The notes beneath the pieces were generated by a model. It was not told the origin of the DNA. It did not search any database and saw only the letters and a list, made by a program, of their open reading frames with translations. 64,000 bases of DNA, taken from contig NZ_JAGTUT010000001.1 in NCBI RefSeq assembly GCF_025685605.1, positions 3,906,001-3,970,000 on the forward strand, in the 5' to 3' direction. Source of the DNA: Granulicella arctica. GTDB taxonomy: Bacteria > Acidobacteriota > Terriglobia > Terriglobales > Acidobacteriaceae. Each line of letters begins with the position of its first letter. Position 1 is the stretch's first letter. The position numbers were made by a program, and so were the translations under genes. Positions 35,108 to 44,246 of the stretch are shown one piece after another.

Positions 35108-36598
35108 GTGAGTTATTTCGTAATTGGTGTGGGTGGCACGGGTGCGAAGTTGATGCAGACGCTGATTCATCTCAGCGCTGCCGGTCTTTTGCCCGAGCCG
35201 TCGCGAGCACTGGACGGTCTACTAGTGGATCCTGACGACGCGAACGGTAATGTGGATGAATGCAATCAGCTCGCGATGTCCTACGCGCGTTGCGAGAAGC
35301 TGCAGACGGGAGAGAGTTCGGACATCTTCAGTCGCAGCGTCTCGGTCTCTGGGCCATGGACACCTGTGCGGTCGAAGGAAGTGGACACGCTCGATAAAAT
35401 CTTTCAGACCACGCAGCGCCAGGTGAGCATGCCCAAAGAGGCGGACTTGCTCGAACTGTTCTTCTCGAAGGAAGAGCGCGAGATGGGTATTCAGCAAGGC
35501 TTTCGTGGTCGTCCGGCGATTGGTGCGACTGTGCTTGGCAACTCGGTGAATTTTAGTCAAAAGGCCGATATCTGGTTCAAGTTGCTGGAATCGGCGAAGA
35601 ACGCGGGTACGTTCGCCAGCGGTGTCCCGGTGTTACTAAGCGGGTCAGTATTTGGAGGATCAGGTGCGGCGGGCGTTCCTACTTTGTTGCAACTCATGAA
35701 GAAACCATTCTCGGAGAATGTGCATAACGGAAGGCTGGGCCTAATTCTCTTCCTTCCCTACTTCCAGTTCAAGCAGATCCCAGGAGAGAAGGTGCAAGCC
35801 GACCCGCACGCCTTTTCATTGGCGACCAAGGAAGCGCTGAAGTACTACGATGAGCGACACTTCCTCAAGCTATCCAAATCGATCTACGTGCTGGGCGAAC
35901 AGAATCGTGCGGACATGGCGGTTTCGGCAGTGGGATCCGCTGCGCAGCGGAACGAGCCGCATTTTCTTGAGTTGATAGCCGGCCTGGGTGCCATCCGCTT
36001 CTTTGCTGGAGAGCAGTTAGCGACCAAGGAACCCGCTGTCGCAATCGCTGGCCGCGCGTCCGAAGCTACGTTGACCTGGGAAGACCTGCCGACGACGGAT
36101 GGGCTGAAGATGCTGCAACTCGGCAAGCTGCGCCAGATGATTCTTTTCGCGGTCTCCTTCCGATTGAATTTTTATAACGTAATGACGGAAGAACTGAGCG
36201 CGCGAAAGACTAACTTTCCGCTTCTACTCCACTTCGTTGTCAACGAACGACTTCCCAAGGAACTCGCGTTGCAGGAACTTGCCTATGTCAACGAGTATGT
36301 CGCTCGTTTTCTCACCTGGTTACTTCGTATTTGTATGCCAAGGGGTGGAAGCTGCAAACCGGCGCTCGTGGATGTCAATGTCTTCGCAGAGATTGACGGC
36401 AAGACGAATGAGTGGGTCTTGCGGACGAAATTTCACAAGGAGAAAGACCTCCGGGGTCTCTTCTTGAAGTTTCCCGTACGAAACACTCCGGACCTGGGCG
36501 GCATATGGAAGAAGGCAAACAACTATAACGTGAGCGATCCAACTGCGAAGGCGACTGGTCGACTTATACGGGCAATCTACGACTGCTGCGAGCTATAA
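35108..36598 (+). CDS. Tubulin/FtsZ-like GTPase
   Basis: A 496-residue protein of the prokaryotic tubulin-like superfamily. It opens with a Rossmann-like YFVIGVGGTGAKLMQTLIHL, as FtsZ/TubZ-like proteins do, and has the tubulin signature loop as LLSGSVFGGSGAAGVPTLLQ (about residues 177-196, compare GGGTGSG). The segments LIDP-like GLLVDPDDANGN and LGLILFLPYFQFK continue the GTPase core. The helical remainder (250-496) is unlike FtsZ and matches the wider tubulin-like groups seen with vWA proteins. Start is GTG 35108 with GAGGAGA five bases upstream. FtsZ itself would have conserved division-cluster neighbours and a GGGTGTG loop, so I do not call it FtsZ. It could form a filament or act as a GTP switch. 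Confidence 0.8.
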   Translation: MSYFVIGVGGTGAKLMQTLIHLSAAGLLPEPSRALDGLLVDPDDANGNVDECNQLAMSYARCEKLQTGESSDIFSRSVSVSGPWTPVRSKEVDTLDKIFQTTQRQVSMPKEADLLELFFSKEEREMGIQQGFRGRPAIGATVLGNSVNFSQKADIWFKLLESAKNAGTFASGVPVLLSGSVFGGSGAAGVPTLLQLMKKPFSENVHNGRLGLILFLPYFQFKQIPGEKVQADPHAFSLATKEALKYYDERHFLKLSKSIYVLGEQNRADMAVSAVGSAAQRNEPHFLELIAGLGAIRFFAGEQLATKEPAVAIAGRASEATLTWEDLPTTDGLKMLQLGKLRQMILFAVSFRLNFYNVMTEELSARKTNFPLLLHFVVNERLPKELALQELAYVNEYVARFLTWLLRICMPRGGSCKPALVDVNVFAEIDGKTNEWVLRTKFHKEKDLRGLFLKFPVRNTPDLGGIWKKANNYNVSDPTAKATGRLIRAIYDCCEL

Positions 36599-36642
36599 CA
36601 GCCCTAAACCGGCCCTTACGGATCTTGAGAGGCGATGGAGCG

Positions 36643-39600
36643 ATGCAGGAATATCTGCCGAAGTTGAAGAGTGGCAATGACAACACGGTGAGCTTGCCAT
36701 CCGAGCCTGGTGTCTGGGATGAGAAGCAAGGCTACAACCGTATGGGTGCACTGGCGAAGGCGATCGATGTTCCGCCTGGAGGGAGTGCGGTTCATTCCGT
36801 GCCTGACCCCTGGGCTCGTGTGCTTCTCTTCGCGCGCGCTCTCTACAGCAAAGATCACACGCTGCATCCTCAGGTGCTGGGCGAGTGGCGTGGCTTACTT
36901 GGTCTACTTGGCCTCCGCGAACGAATGGGCATGGAGGGTCTTACCGCCTACGAAGTAGACCTCACGTCCTCGGAGAGGCCGGACTTATTTTCGAGTGTTC
37001 TGAGTCGTGTTCTGCCAGACGACGGCGACGAGTTGCGGAAGGGAGATTCCTGGTCGCAAGTTTACGTTCTTAAATACAGCATCTCTGGCGCGGAGGGCAG
37101 CGGAAACGCATTCGCCATGACCTCACCAACCACCCTGGTAGCCACCGGTGCTTACTATTCAAACGCCATGACAGAGGCTGAAGTTCCCTGGTTTCTGATG
37201 GAGCCGAGTTCAGGGCGAAAGATGCTCACCGATCCAACCTATGTGCTCTCTACCGAGGAGAGGCGTGCACTTGCAGAGTGGGTGCTCCTTGTTCGCGCTG
37301 CAATCGGCGACACGGAGACGCCAAGCTGCGGAAAGGTTCTAACGGCACTCAAAGAGTTTGCCGACGATCTCGACGCGGGGGCGCGTCTGGTGGATGAAGA
37401 TAAAGCGCTCTCGCAACGCAGGCTGGGCCTGAACTCTGGTATAGCCAATGTTCTAGAACGCCCGATGAAGCCAGCGGAGACTCACCTTTCCCATCTGGTC
37501 ATCGAAACTGCTGCTGTAACAAACGGCATCCGTTATGTGCTCATCGAACCGGATATTGCGAAGAGCTTCCGCAAGGACCCGAAAGAAGTGGTCGTGCATC
37601 GCGGAATCACACTAGCCACTCAGAAGAGTCGTATCCCAGAAGCGCAGACAGGTGTTAAGGGGGCGCTCGAGCCGAACGTGCTCTGGCTTACGCCTGAATT
37701 TTTCTTCCAGAAGTTTCTGATCTACGACGATCCAGGCAGGCCAAGCAGTTCGGCAACAAGTTCGAGTGTCTCTAATCCCTTTCCCGGATGCAGGAAGGTG
37801 GTGCCCGTAGGGCCTGCCGATCCACGAAGGATTCTTTTACCTTTGAACGAAGAGATTACCGACCTTTTTACTGCGGATTATCTTGCAGCGAACTTTTCTG
37901 TCGAGTGGAAGAACAATAAGGAGACGGTATGTCGCCTGCGTTTGAAGCTGAAGAGCGTCTCCCTTCCTGATGAGAAGGGAAATGCCCGCGAGGAAGAAAC
38001 GCGTGAGTTCGAGATAAGTAAGACCTATACGGGTCTGCAACTCATCAAGCTTACGACGCTGCCAGCCGTAGGAGTGTGGCCAAACGTCCGTAGTTTACCC
38101 GCAGTTGCGGCAAAAGGAAGTCCCTGGCTGCGTTACTATCTTTTCGAGTCGTGGCGTGGAACGACGAAGATAGATGACTTTGTCGTCAGACCGTTGAGGA
38201 GCGCCGGGGCAGAACTGCGGAAGAATGAATCGGGCGCGGACATCTTCCAGGTCCATGCTCTGAAGGCGTATCCCGACTTCCTCACCTGCGAGATGGGGCC
38301 GCGTGATGTGGACGGCTACGAGGTGCGGCCCAAAGCCCTCATGATCCTGAACGAGCCCGATGTGAAGATGCCGCAGGGCAACCGCCGTGCCGCACTCGGA
38401 ATCGATTTCGGAACCACCGGAACAAGTATCTATTGGGCGTGGGCGGAGTCCTCCTCAGTCCCGCAGCAGATGGAGTTCAAGGACCGTATGCTGCGTGTGA
38501 CTGAGTACGACAGCAGCCAATTCGCCAATCTAACCCGAGAGTTGATGTTGCCCGCACAGGACTGGTCCACTGGAAAAATTCTGAGTGTCTACCAGGTCTT
38601 CAGCAATCCCGCGCCGGTCGAGGTGCTGGACGGTCATGTCCTGTTCGCGAACGATGCAAGCCCGGGAACATTTATCACCGGGAACCAGAACGGGGTGCGG
38701 TCGGACCTGAAGTGGGGCGATGCGCGGCAGAGCGAGGCCGCTGATGGCTTCCTCACCCAACTATGCTTTGAATCCCTCTTGGAACTTGTGCTGGAGGGCG
38801 CAGAGTCGGTCGACATCCGTTACTCGTATCCCACCGCATTCTCCGTTGAGGATAAGGCGAGGTTTATTGGTATCTGGTCACGAGTGATCGCACGTGTGCG
38901 CAAAGCGGTGGGGATCCATCTCTCAAACAATCAGGAGGAGAAAGAAAATCGCGAGGCCGTTGCTGCTACACGCTTCTTTACCCAGAGCAAATTGGAGCTA
39001 TCGTTTTCCCGCGGCGCGCTCACAATGGACATCGGCGGTGGCACAACCGACGTCGCGCTCTGGAGCAACGACAAGGAAAACAATGCTTCGTTGATGGCGC
39101 ATCTTTCGGTGAAGTTTGCCGGCCGCGACATTTTTCTTGAGGCTGTCCGCAACAAGCCCGAGGTGTTAAAGATCCTTGACCCAACCTTGTCGATTAACTT
39201 GCCTGACCGCGTCAAGAACCTCGACGCGTACAACGCGCAGCTTGATGCCTTGATATCCTCACGTGGCGATAAGATGCTCGATGGCCTGCCTGGAAATGAG
39301 GAAGATCCGGTAGTCAAGGAACTGCTCAGCATCATGACCGCTGGACTCTGCGGCATTGGCTTCTACACTGGATTGCTGACTGGGCGGCTGGCGCAGGTAG
39401 GAGTGTATGTCCCGCAGGAGCGCCTTCCGTTATTTGTCGGTGGCAATGGTTCCCGTCTGCTCGAATGGTGTGCCATCAAGTACTTCAAGCCGGAGATGAC
39501 CTTCTACAAGAAGCTGGCTGCATCCGTTCTTGCGGGCTGCCGTGTAGGAGCACCCGAAGTGACTGCAAAGGTTGAGATCACCCTTAGTCCCAAGCCCAAG

Positions 39601-40026
39601 GAGGAGGTGGCCTACGGACTTGTAGCGTATGGTCACGGCAGTGAAAACGAACTCCAGATCAGTGAGGACTATACGAATCCGATGGCGGGGGAGAGCTTCG
39701 AGATTCGAGGAGCTCCGAATGGTTTATGGAGTGAAACTCCCACGGCCGCCAGCGTTCGTGCCAAGGCAGTGAAGGTCGACCCCACGATGCCAACCTTCAG
39801 ATTGTTCCTGACGTCGGCAGGGATCAGGGTTTCCAACCGGACGCTTACGCGCGTTGCGGATCGGATTAATGATCAACTGGCCACGATGGGCACAGAAGCC
39901 GCCAAATTGCAGGGCGCGGATGCAGACCAGCATGCACTTGACCCCTTGAGAAAGGAGCCGATCTTCATTATGGCCGTGAAGGCTCTGCTGCATCTGCCGA
40001 TCGGTGAGTGGGAGCGTAATGAGTAG
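36643..40026 (+). CDS. Large Hsp70/actin-like ATPase protein 1
   Basis: A protein of about 1127 residues. The first 570 residues are an unrecognised region with no zinc motif or membrane helix. The C-terminal half is an actin/Hsp70 ATPase: phosphate-1 loop ALGIDFGTTGTSIYWAW (about 585), phosphate-2 loop LTMDIGGGTTDVALWSND (about 795), KFAGRDIFLEAV (the GGxDxD-like turn) and adenosine motif LPLFVGGNGSRLLEWCA (about 930). A KPKEEVAYGLVAYG stretch, as at the end of Hsp70 ATPase domains, follows. No Hsp70 substrate-binding domain or EEVD-type tail follows, so it is not a DnaK. Start is ambiguous between TTG 36625 and ATG 36643. The next gene overlaps its end by 8 bases, so the products are likely made in fixed ratio. 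Confidence 0.82.
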   Translation: MQEYLPKLKSGNDNTVSLPSEPGVWDEKQGYNRMGALAKAIDVPPGGSAVHSVPDPWARVLLFARALYSKDHTLHPQVLGEWRGLLGLLGLRERMGMEGLTAYEVDLTSSERPDLFSSVLSRVLPDDGDELRKGDSWSQVYVLKYSISGAEGSGNAFAMTSPTTLVATGAYYSNAMTEAEVPWFLMEPSSGRKMLTDPTYVLSTEERRALAEWVLLVRAAIGDTETPSCGKVLTALKEFADDLDAGARLVDEDKALSQRRLGLNSGIANVLERPMKPAETHLSHLVIETAAVTNGIRYVLIEPDIAKSFRKDPKEVVVHRGITLATQKSRIPEAQTGVKGALEPNVLWLTPEFFFQKFLIYDDPGRPSSSATSSSVSNPFPGCRKVVPVGPADPRRILLPLNEEITDLFTADYLAANFSVEWKNNKETVCRLRLKLKSVSLPDEKGNAREEETREFEISKTYTGLQLIKLTTLPAVGVWPNVRSLPAVAAKGSPWLRYYLFESWRGTTKIDDFVVRPLRSAGAELRKNESGADIFQVHALKAYPDFLTCEMGPRDVDGYEVRPKALMILNEPDVKMPQGNRRAALGIDFGTTGTSIYWAWAESSSVPQQMEFKDRMLRVTEYDSSQFANLTRELMLPAQDWSTGKILSVYQVFSNPAPVEVLDGHVLFANDASPGTFITGNQNGVRSDLKWGDARQSEAADGFLTQLCFESLLELVLEGAESVDIRYSYPTAFSVEDKARFIGIWSRVIARVRKAVGIHLSNNQEEKENREAVAATRFFTQSKLELSFSRGALTMDIGGGTTDVALWSNDKENNASLMAHLSVKFAGRDIFLEAVRNKPEVLKILDPTLSINLPDRVKNLDAYNAQLDALISSRGDKMLDGLPGNEEDPVVKELLSIMTAGLCGIGFYTGLLTGRLAQVGVYVPQERLPLFVGGNGSRLLEWCAIKYFKPEMTFYKKLAASVLAGCRVGAPEVTAKVEITLSPKPKEEVAYGLVAYGHGSENELQISEDYTNPMAGESFEIRGAPNGLWSETPTAASVRAKAVKVDPTMPTFRLFLTSAGIRVSNRTLTRVADRINDQLATMGTEAAKLQGADADQHALDPLRKEPIFIMAVKALLHLPIGEWERNE

Positions 40027-41392
40027 CGGATTCCGAGCAACGTGCCGAACCTGGATTTGCGTCGCTGCTACGATGGCTTGCCTTCTTGGCTGCTCTACGG
40101 CGGGAAAGCAGTCATCGGGTGATGGCACAGCGACTCCAGCGCCACGCAGCGAATCGTCGGCTCAATCCGCTCCAGCGCAGGGCACTCCGAAGACAGCGCC
40201 AATTGAGCCAGCCACGCCAGTCACACAAGAACAGCCAAACTCTTCCTCGAACCGTACACAAGTGCAACAGGGAGCTCAGGCGGTAGCCCATGGGCCGGCT
40301 ACCATCACATCAGATGGAACCAATACCCCTCCGGACACGGCCAAAGTCACGGAGCTCGAAAACAAACTTAAGACGGATGAAGGGCAGCTAAATCTCTTAT
40401 CGCCAGCGCAAAAGAAATTGCTTGAGCAGGGCAGGCCGATTCCTGATGTACCTGCGACTCCTACAGGCCTGCTTCAATATCTCCCGTGGGTGATCCCGAT
40501 CGCCTCTACTACCCTGTCGCTGCTGGCGATCCTTTATGTCTTCGAGACCAAAAAAAATGTCGATAAAGATTTTCTCAATTCAAAGTGGTTAGTTGACAGT
40601 CTGACCCAAAGTCTTAAGGAGGTCGAAGATGACCTGATATCGCGTACCCCCATTGAGGAGACGAAGGACTTCAGAAACGGGGAGGGGCGCGGGGCGGGGA
40701 AAGGACGAAGTTCATCCTTTAATGTTCCTCAGGTGATAAGTCACAGCAAGCCCGCAGTTAGTCGCGCAGTAGCGCGCCCGGAAGACGATTCAGCTGCGTT
40801 CCGTCCGAAAGGCTACAGCAACGAAGTGGTTAGGAACTCTATCGCCAACCCCGTCGTCCTGCGCGCTGCTGCGCCATCCGAGAGCCCGGAACAAACGAGC
40901 GGCGTCTTGGGCGATGATCGGAGTCAGCCTGACGAGCGGCCGACAAGTGTCCTACACGTTGAAGCGGTTGGGCCACAAGTAAGTGTCCGCGAGCCTTTGC
41001 CTGATCCACGGAAGTCAACTGGTGAAATTGTCGCTGACTACAACAAGGCGCGCACCATGGGTGACGACGCCGGAGAGTGGTTCAAGAGTAACTATGAGTG
41101 GGTCGGGCTCTCCTGCAAGAACTCCAACGAACGACTGCTCGACCCGAACGTAGTCCTCCTGTTCCAGGAAGAATCGCGCGGAAGTTTCTTAGGCATCTCC
41201 TGCAAAGGCGAGATGCGCCTGGTGCCAGCGCTCGACAAAGAGCTTGAAGTATCAAGCAGCTTCTTAATGGATGTCTTCGACTATCCACCGCAGATAACCG
41301 GGCGGTTGGAACTTCGCAGGGCTGCGACGATCGAGAAGAACGGCGGTCTCTGGGAATTGAAACAAAGTGGGGAGATCGCGCTTGAGCGATGA
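40019..41392 (+). CDS. Lipobox-bearing protein with internal membrane helix
   Basis: A 457-residue protein of unknown family. The N-terminus looks like a lipoprotein signal (TWICVAATMACLLGCSTAGK, lipobox LLGC with Cys near 25). A Ser/Thr/Pro/Ala/Gln-rich linker, a short charged helix (KVTELENKLKTDEGQLNLLS) and a membrane helix near 160 (WVIPIASTTLSLLAILYVF) follow, then a soluble C-terminus. The last 120 residues form a compact domain: EIVADYNKARTMGDDAGEWF, YEWVGLSCKNSNERLLDPNV, GSFLGISCKGEMRLVPALDK. This places a linker in the periplasm and the end domain in the cytoplasm, a possible signal-relay layout. ATG 40019 has GGGAG upstream and overlaps the Hsp70-like gene end. Confidence 0.72.
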   Translation: MSSGFRATCRTWICVAATMACLLGCSTAGKQSSGDGTATPAPRSESSAQSAPAQGTPKTAPIEPATPVTQEQPNSSSNRTQVQQGAQAVAHGPATITSDGTNTPPDTAKVTELENKLKTDEGQLNLLSPAQKKLLEQGRPIPDVPATPTGLLQYLPWVIPIASTTLSLLAILYVFETKKNVDKDFLNSKWLVDSLTQSLKEVEDDLISRTPIEETKDFRNGEGRGAGKGRSSSFNVPQVISHSKPAVSRAVARPEDDSAAFRPKGYSNEVVRNSIANPVVLRAAAPSESPEQTSGVLGDDRSQPDERPTSVLHVEAVGPQVSVREPLPDPRKSTGEIVADYNKARTMGDDAGEWFKSNYEWVGLSCKNSNERLLDPNVVLLFQEESRGSFLGISCKGEMRLVPALDKELEVSSSFLMDVFDYPPQITGRLELRRAATIEKNGGLWELKQSGEIALER

Positions 41393-44246
41393 CGCGCGTC
41401 TTCTCTTTAGCAGGCCGGATGCTGGCGGGAGGATAGTCGCGGCGGTGTCTCGCGATTCAGAGATAGCTTTTACTGCCAGGACGGCATTCTCCGGTGCCTC
41501 GGGCATAGCAGGAGGCAACGGCCATTCTCGGGGGCAACCGGCATCAGATTTAGAGCGGCTGTGCAGCGAGTGTTCTGCATGGAAGTGCCGCGGGGACGAC
41601 GCATGGTGTGGAAACTGTGGTTCGCCCTGCGCCCAGTTGGCGCTGACGGTCGTACCGCCGGTCATGCAGATCGGGAATGTTGCCCCGCCGGTAAGCATCC
41701 TGATACATAACCGCAGCTGCGCAGAGCTTCGCATCGACCGATGGGAGACGCCCAGCTGGATTGTGCTTGGCGACGGTCCTAAAGTGCTTGCGCCGGGTGA
41801 GGTATCGAAGTTCGGCGCAAAGGCGAACACGATCTCTCTTCGACAATCGAACACCGGACCTGTTGCGGTACATACCAACGCAGGTGCGGCGATGATGCTC
41901 GTCATCGCGATGGAGGAGAGGCCATCGATTGTCTGTGTTCCAGCCGAACTCGAAGTGTGGAGGGTGCCTGACGGGGAGATGCCGGCGATTCCCGTAAAGC
42001 TGGCACCCACGGCAGGATTTCTGCGCGTACGTGGTGTTCGTTCCGGTGGCTCTTCCGGTCTGGAGGTGCTGAGCCGTCTTGACGATACGTTCATGGCCTC
42101 AGAGGGCGATGGAGTTGCGATCACACTTCGGGCCCTTGTCGATCGCTTCCAACATCAACCGTCGGCGTCGCTGCTTGTAGAGTTCGACGGTCCACACGGC
42201 GTTGCTGAAGTAGAGGTATCGGTCAAGGTGGCTGTGCGCAATCCTCCGGAGATTTGCTGGGACGGCGAGCACCATTCACCTGCCGAGGTCTACCAGAGCA
42301 CGGCACAGCGTCTGGAGTTTGTGCTGGCGAACCGCAGCCCGGGTGGACGGGACGGGGGTGCCAGAAACGGGCGTGTTCAGATCAAGAGCGTCATTCTCGA
42401 ACCGTTAGAGCAACTCAACATTTCTATCCGTCTGGTGAGCCGTATGCCGCTTACGCTGCGTGGCGGAGAGAGCGGCACCGTCGTCTTTGAGGTCAATCTC
42501 AGTGAGGCTCCGGTAAGGTCGAATTCTCCCTTGCAGTTCAGACTGCGTGCCCAGGCCAACGGACCTGCGCTGGACAAACCTGTAAGCGTCTTCGTGCGCG
42601 CGCTTCCGCAGTACGACGGCATCTTAGCAATCGATTTCGGATCGAGTAATACGTGCTGTGCCGTTATTGAGACGGGTCGTGAATCGGAACGATTGAAGCT
42701 TGACGGCTCCAGCGTTGCATCGCCTACGATTGTGCGTTATCTGGACCTCGCAGGTGCAGAGCCCGAGGTGGAGATCGGGACCCGCGTGCAGGAGCTGGTC
42801 AGCAAGGATGAACAGGTTGCTGCGAGCGCAATCGATGGCTTAAAGCAGCGCCTTGGCGATGAGCGGCAGCGCCTTCCGGTGCGTCCATCAAAGTCCACTG
42901 ATTGGACCACGCGCACGGCGACCCAAGCCGCCTCTGACTATCTTCGCGAGGTGCGCCGGATGGTTGAGTTGAACAAGACGACTGTGTTTGGAGACTTTAT
43001 CCTGACCCACCCGGCCGTCTGCTCCCTCAGGCAATACCGCAACCTGCACCGCGCCCTTATGTGGGGCTTTGGCGCCGGGGCGCGGGAGGTTCGCTTTCTA
43101 CAGGAGCCAATCGCCGCCCTCGTTCCGTTCATGGCAAAACAGGCTCGCAACGGCGAGCTCGCGGCTTACACTGTCGCCTCCTTCGACCTTGGCGGGGGAA
43201 CTACAGACATTGCTGCAGTGCGCGTTGAGTACGTTCCGCTTCCCGGAGGCAGACTGGAGATACGGCCGCAAATCCGCTACAGCCGCGGCATCCGCTTCGG
43301 CGGAGAAGATCTTACGAAGTCGCTGGTGAGTGAATTGGAGACACGACTAAACCGTTTGATTTCGCAGAGCGAGCCGTGCGCTGTGCTCGTGCGAGAGGGA
43401 ACCCAGGGTGCGTCGACCGAAGATGTACTGCTGAACGGCTACAAGCTGCGACAAGCAGCGGACACATTTAAAGTGAGTTTGAGCGATGAAGGCAAGCGAG
43501 AAGAACCCGCACGACTGATCATGCGCATGATGGCCCCGGGCGGTCTTGTTGCGAAGGATTTTGACCGAGGGTTCTCCGACCTTAATGCAGCTGGCGACAC
43601 TGATCTGGAAACACTGTTTCTCGACGATGTGCGACGCAGAGTAAAGGATGCCGCAAAGCTGCTTCACGCGGCTTCGATACGCGCCGGACATCTGGACGTC
43701 ATCCAGGTCTCCGGCAAGACCGCCTATCTTCCTGTGGTGTTGGAGACGATCGCTCTGGAGTTTCGCGACAGCAAGGTTGTTCGTGCCGACGATCCCAAGG
43801 AGTGCGTTGTCACCGGCGCTTGCCTTTCGCGCTCCATGGGCCGCGGGGCCGCGGTCCGGCTTGTGCTGCCAGATGCAGCCAGACGGACAACATCAAGCAT
43901 CGGCATGTACGACGCGACGACGTCTAAGTTTTCTATTGTGCTTCCCGTCGATGCAGGGATTCCGAACGAGGGTCTGACGGGCGAAGTGCCAAATGGCTGG
44001 TTTGGTTTTGAGAGGGTGGTGATCTGGGAAAACCTGGGTATCGATGACGACGAACTCCGCAATGGCGGAAGCGCCCTGCTCAGCAAACTGGGAACCTGGG
44101 TTCCCGATCGACCGGAGCCGGGTGCTGACTCGGAAGGCTGGACGCTACGGCTTGTGCTCAGGAATTTTACGCTCAGCGTAATGGCCATCGGACCTGAAGC
44201 TGAGATCGTAACGTTTACGCGGCTGGGAGAGGCAGATGAATTTTAA
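41382..44246 (+). CDS. Zinc-ribbon Hsp70-like ATPase protein 2
   Basis: A protein of about 954 residues. Near residue 60 a zinc ribbon is seen (CSECSAWKCRGDDAWCGNCG). Residues 85-400 are beta-rich, resembling immunoglobulin-like or MSP-like sandwiches (ILIHNRSCAELRIDRWETPS, ESGTVVFEVNLSEAPVRS). From about 410 an Hsp70 ATPase domain follows: GILAIDFGSSNTCCAVIETG, FLQEPIAALVPFM, YTVASFDLGGGTTDIAAVRV, IRFGGEDLTKSLVSELE and VIQVSGKTAYLPVVLETIAL. The final 150 residues have no substrate-binding domain signature. It is closer to DnaK than protein 1. Start is GTG 41367 or TTG 41382; I chose TTG because GGAG lies 8 bases ahead. It overlaps the gene before it and the gene after it. Confidence 0.82.
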   Translation: MSDDARLLFSRPDAGGRIVAAVSRDSEIAFTARTAFSGASGIAGGNGHSRGQPASDLERLCSECSAWKCRGDDAWCGNCGSPCAQLALTVVPPVMQIGNVAPPVSILIHNRSCAELRIDRWETPSWIVLGDGPKVLAPGEVSKFGAKANTISLRQSNTGPVAVHTNAGAAMMLVIAMEERPSIVCVPAELEVWRVPDGEMPAIPVKLAPTAGFLRVRGVRSGGSSGLEVLSRLDDTFMASEGDGVAITLRALVDRFQHQPSASLLVEFDGPHGVAEVEVSVKVAVRNPPEICWDGEHHSPAEVYQSTAQRLEFVLANRSPGGRDGGARNGRVQIKSVILEPLEQLNISIRLVSRMPLTLRGGESGTVVFEVNLSEAPVRSNSPLQFRLRAQANGPALDKPVSVFVRALPQYDGILAIDFGSSNTCCAVIETGRESERLKLDGSSVASPTIVRYLDLAGAEPEVEIGTRVQELVSKDEQVAASAIDGLKQRLGDERQRLPVRPSKSTDWTTRTATQAASDYLREVRRMVELNKTTVFGDFILTHPAVCSLRQYRNLHRALMWGFGAGAREVRFLQEPIAALVPFMAKQARNGELAAYTVASFDLGGGTTDIAAVRVEYVPLPGGRLEIRPQIRYSRGIRFGGEDLTKSLVSELETRLNRLISQSEPCAVLVREGTQGASTEDVLLNGYKLRQAADTFKVSLSDEGKREEPARLIMRMMAPGGLVAKDFDRGFSDLNAAGDTDLETLFLDDVRRRVKDAAKLLHAASIRAGHLDVIQVSGKTAYLPVVLETIALEFRDSKVVRADDPKECVVTGACLSRSMGRGAAVRLVLPDAARRTTSSIGMYDATTSKFSIVLPVDAGIPNEGLTGEVPNGWFGFERVVIWENLGIDDDELRNGGSALLSKLGTWVPDRPEPGADSEGWTLRLVLRNFTLSVMAIGPEAEIVTFTRLGEADEF

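Noticed and set aside
35108..36598. Plasmid or phage TubZ-type partition GTPase, or FtsZ
   Set aside because: No TubR-like gene, centromere repeats, replication genes or division genes are nearby, and the signature loop differs.
36643..40026. DnaK or an actin-like plasmid segregation protein (ParM)
   Set aside because: The ATPase domain is at the C-terminus behind about 570 unrelated residues; there is no substrate-binding domain and no partition partner.
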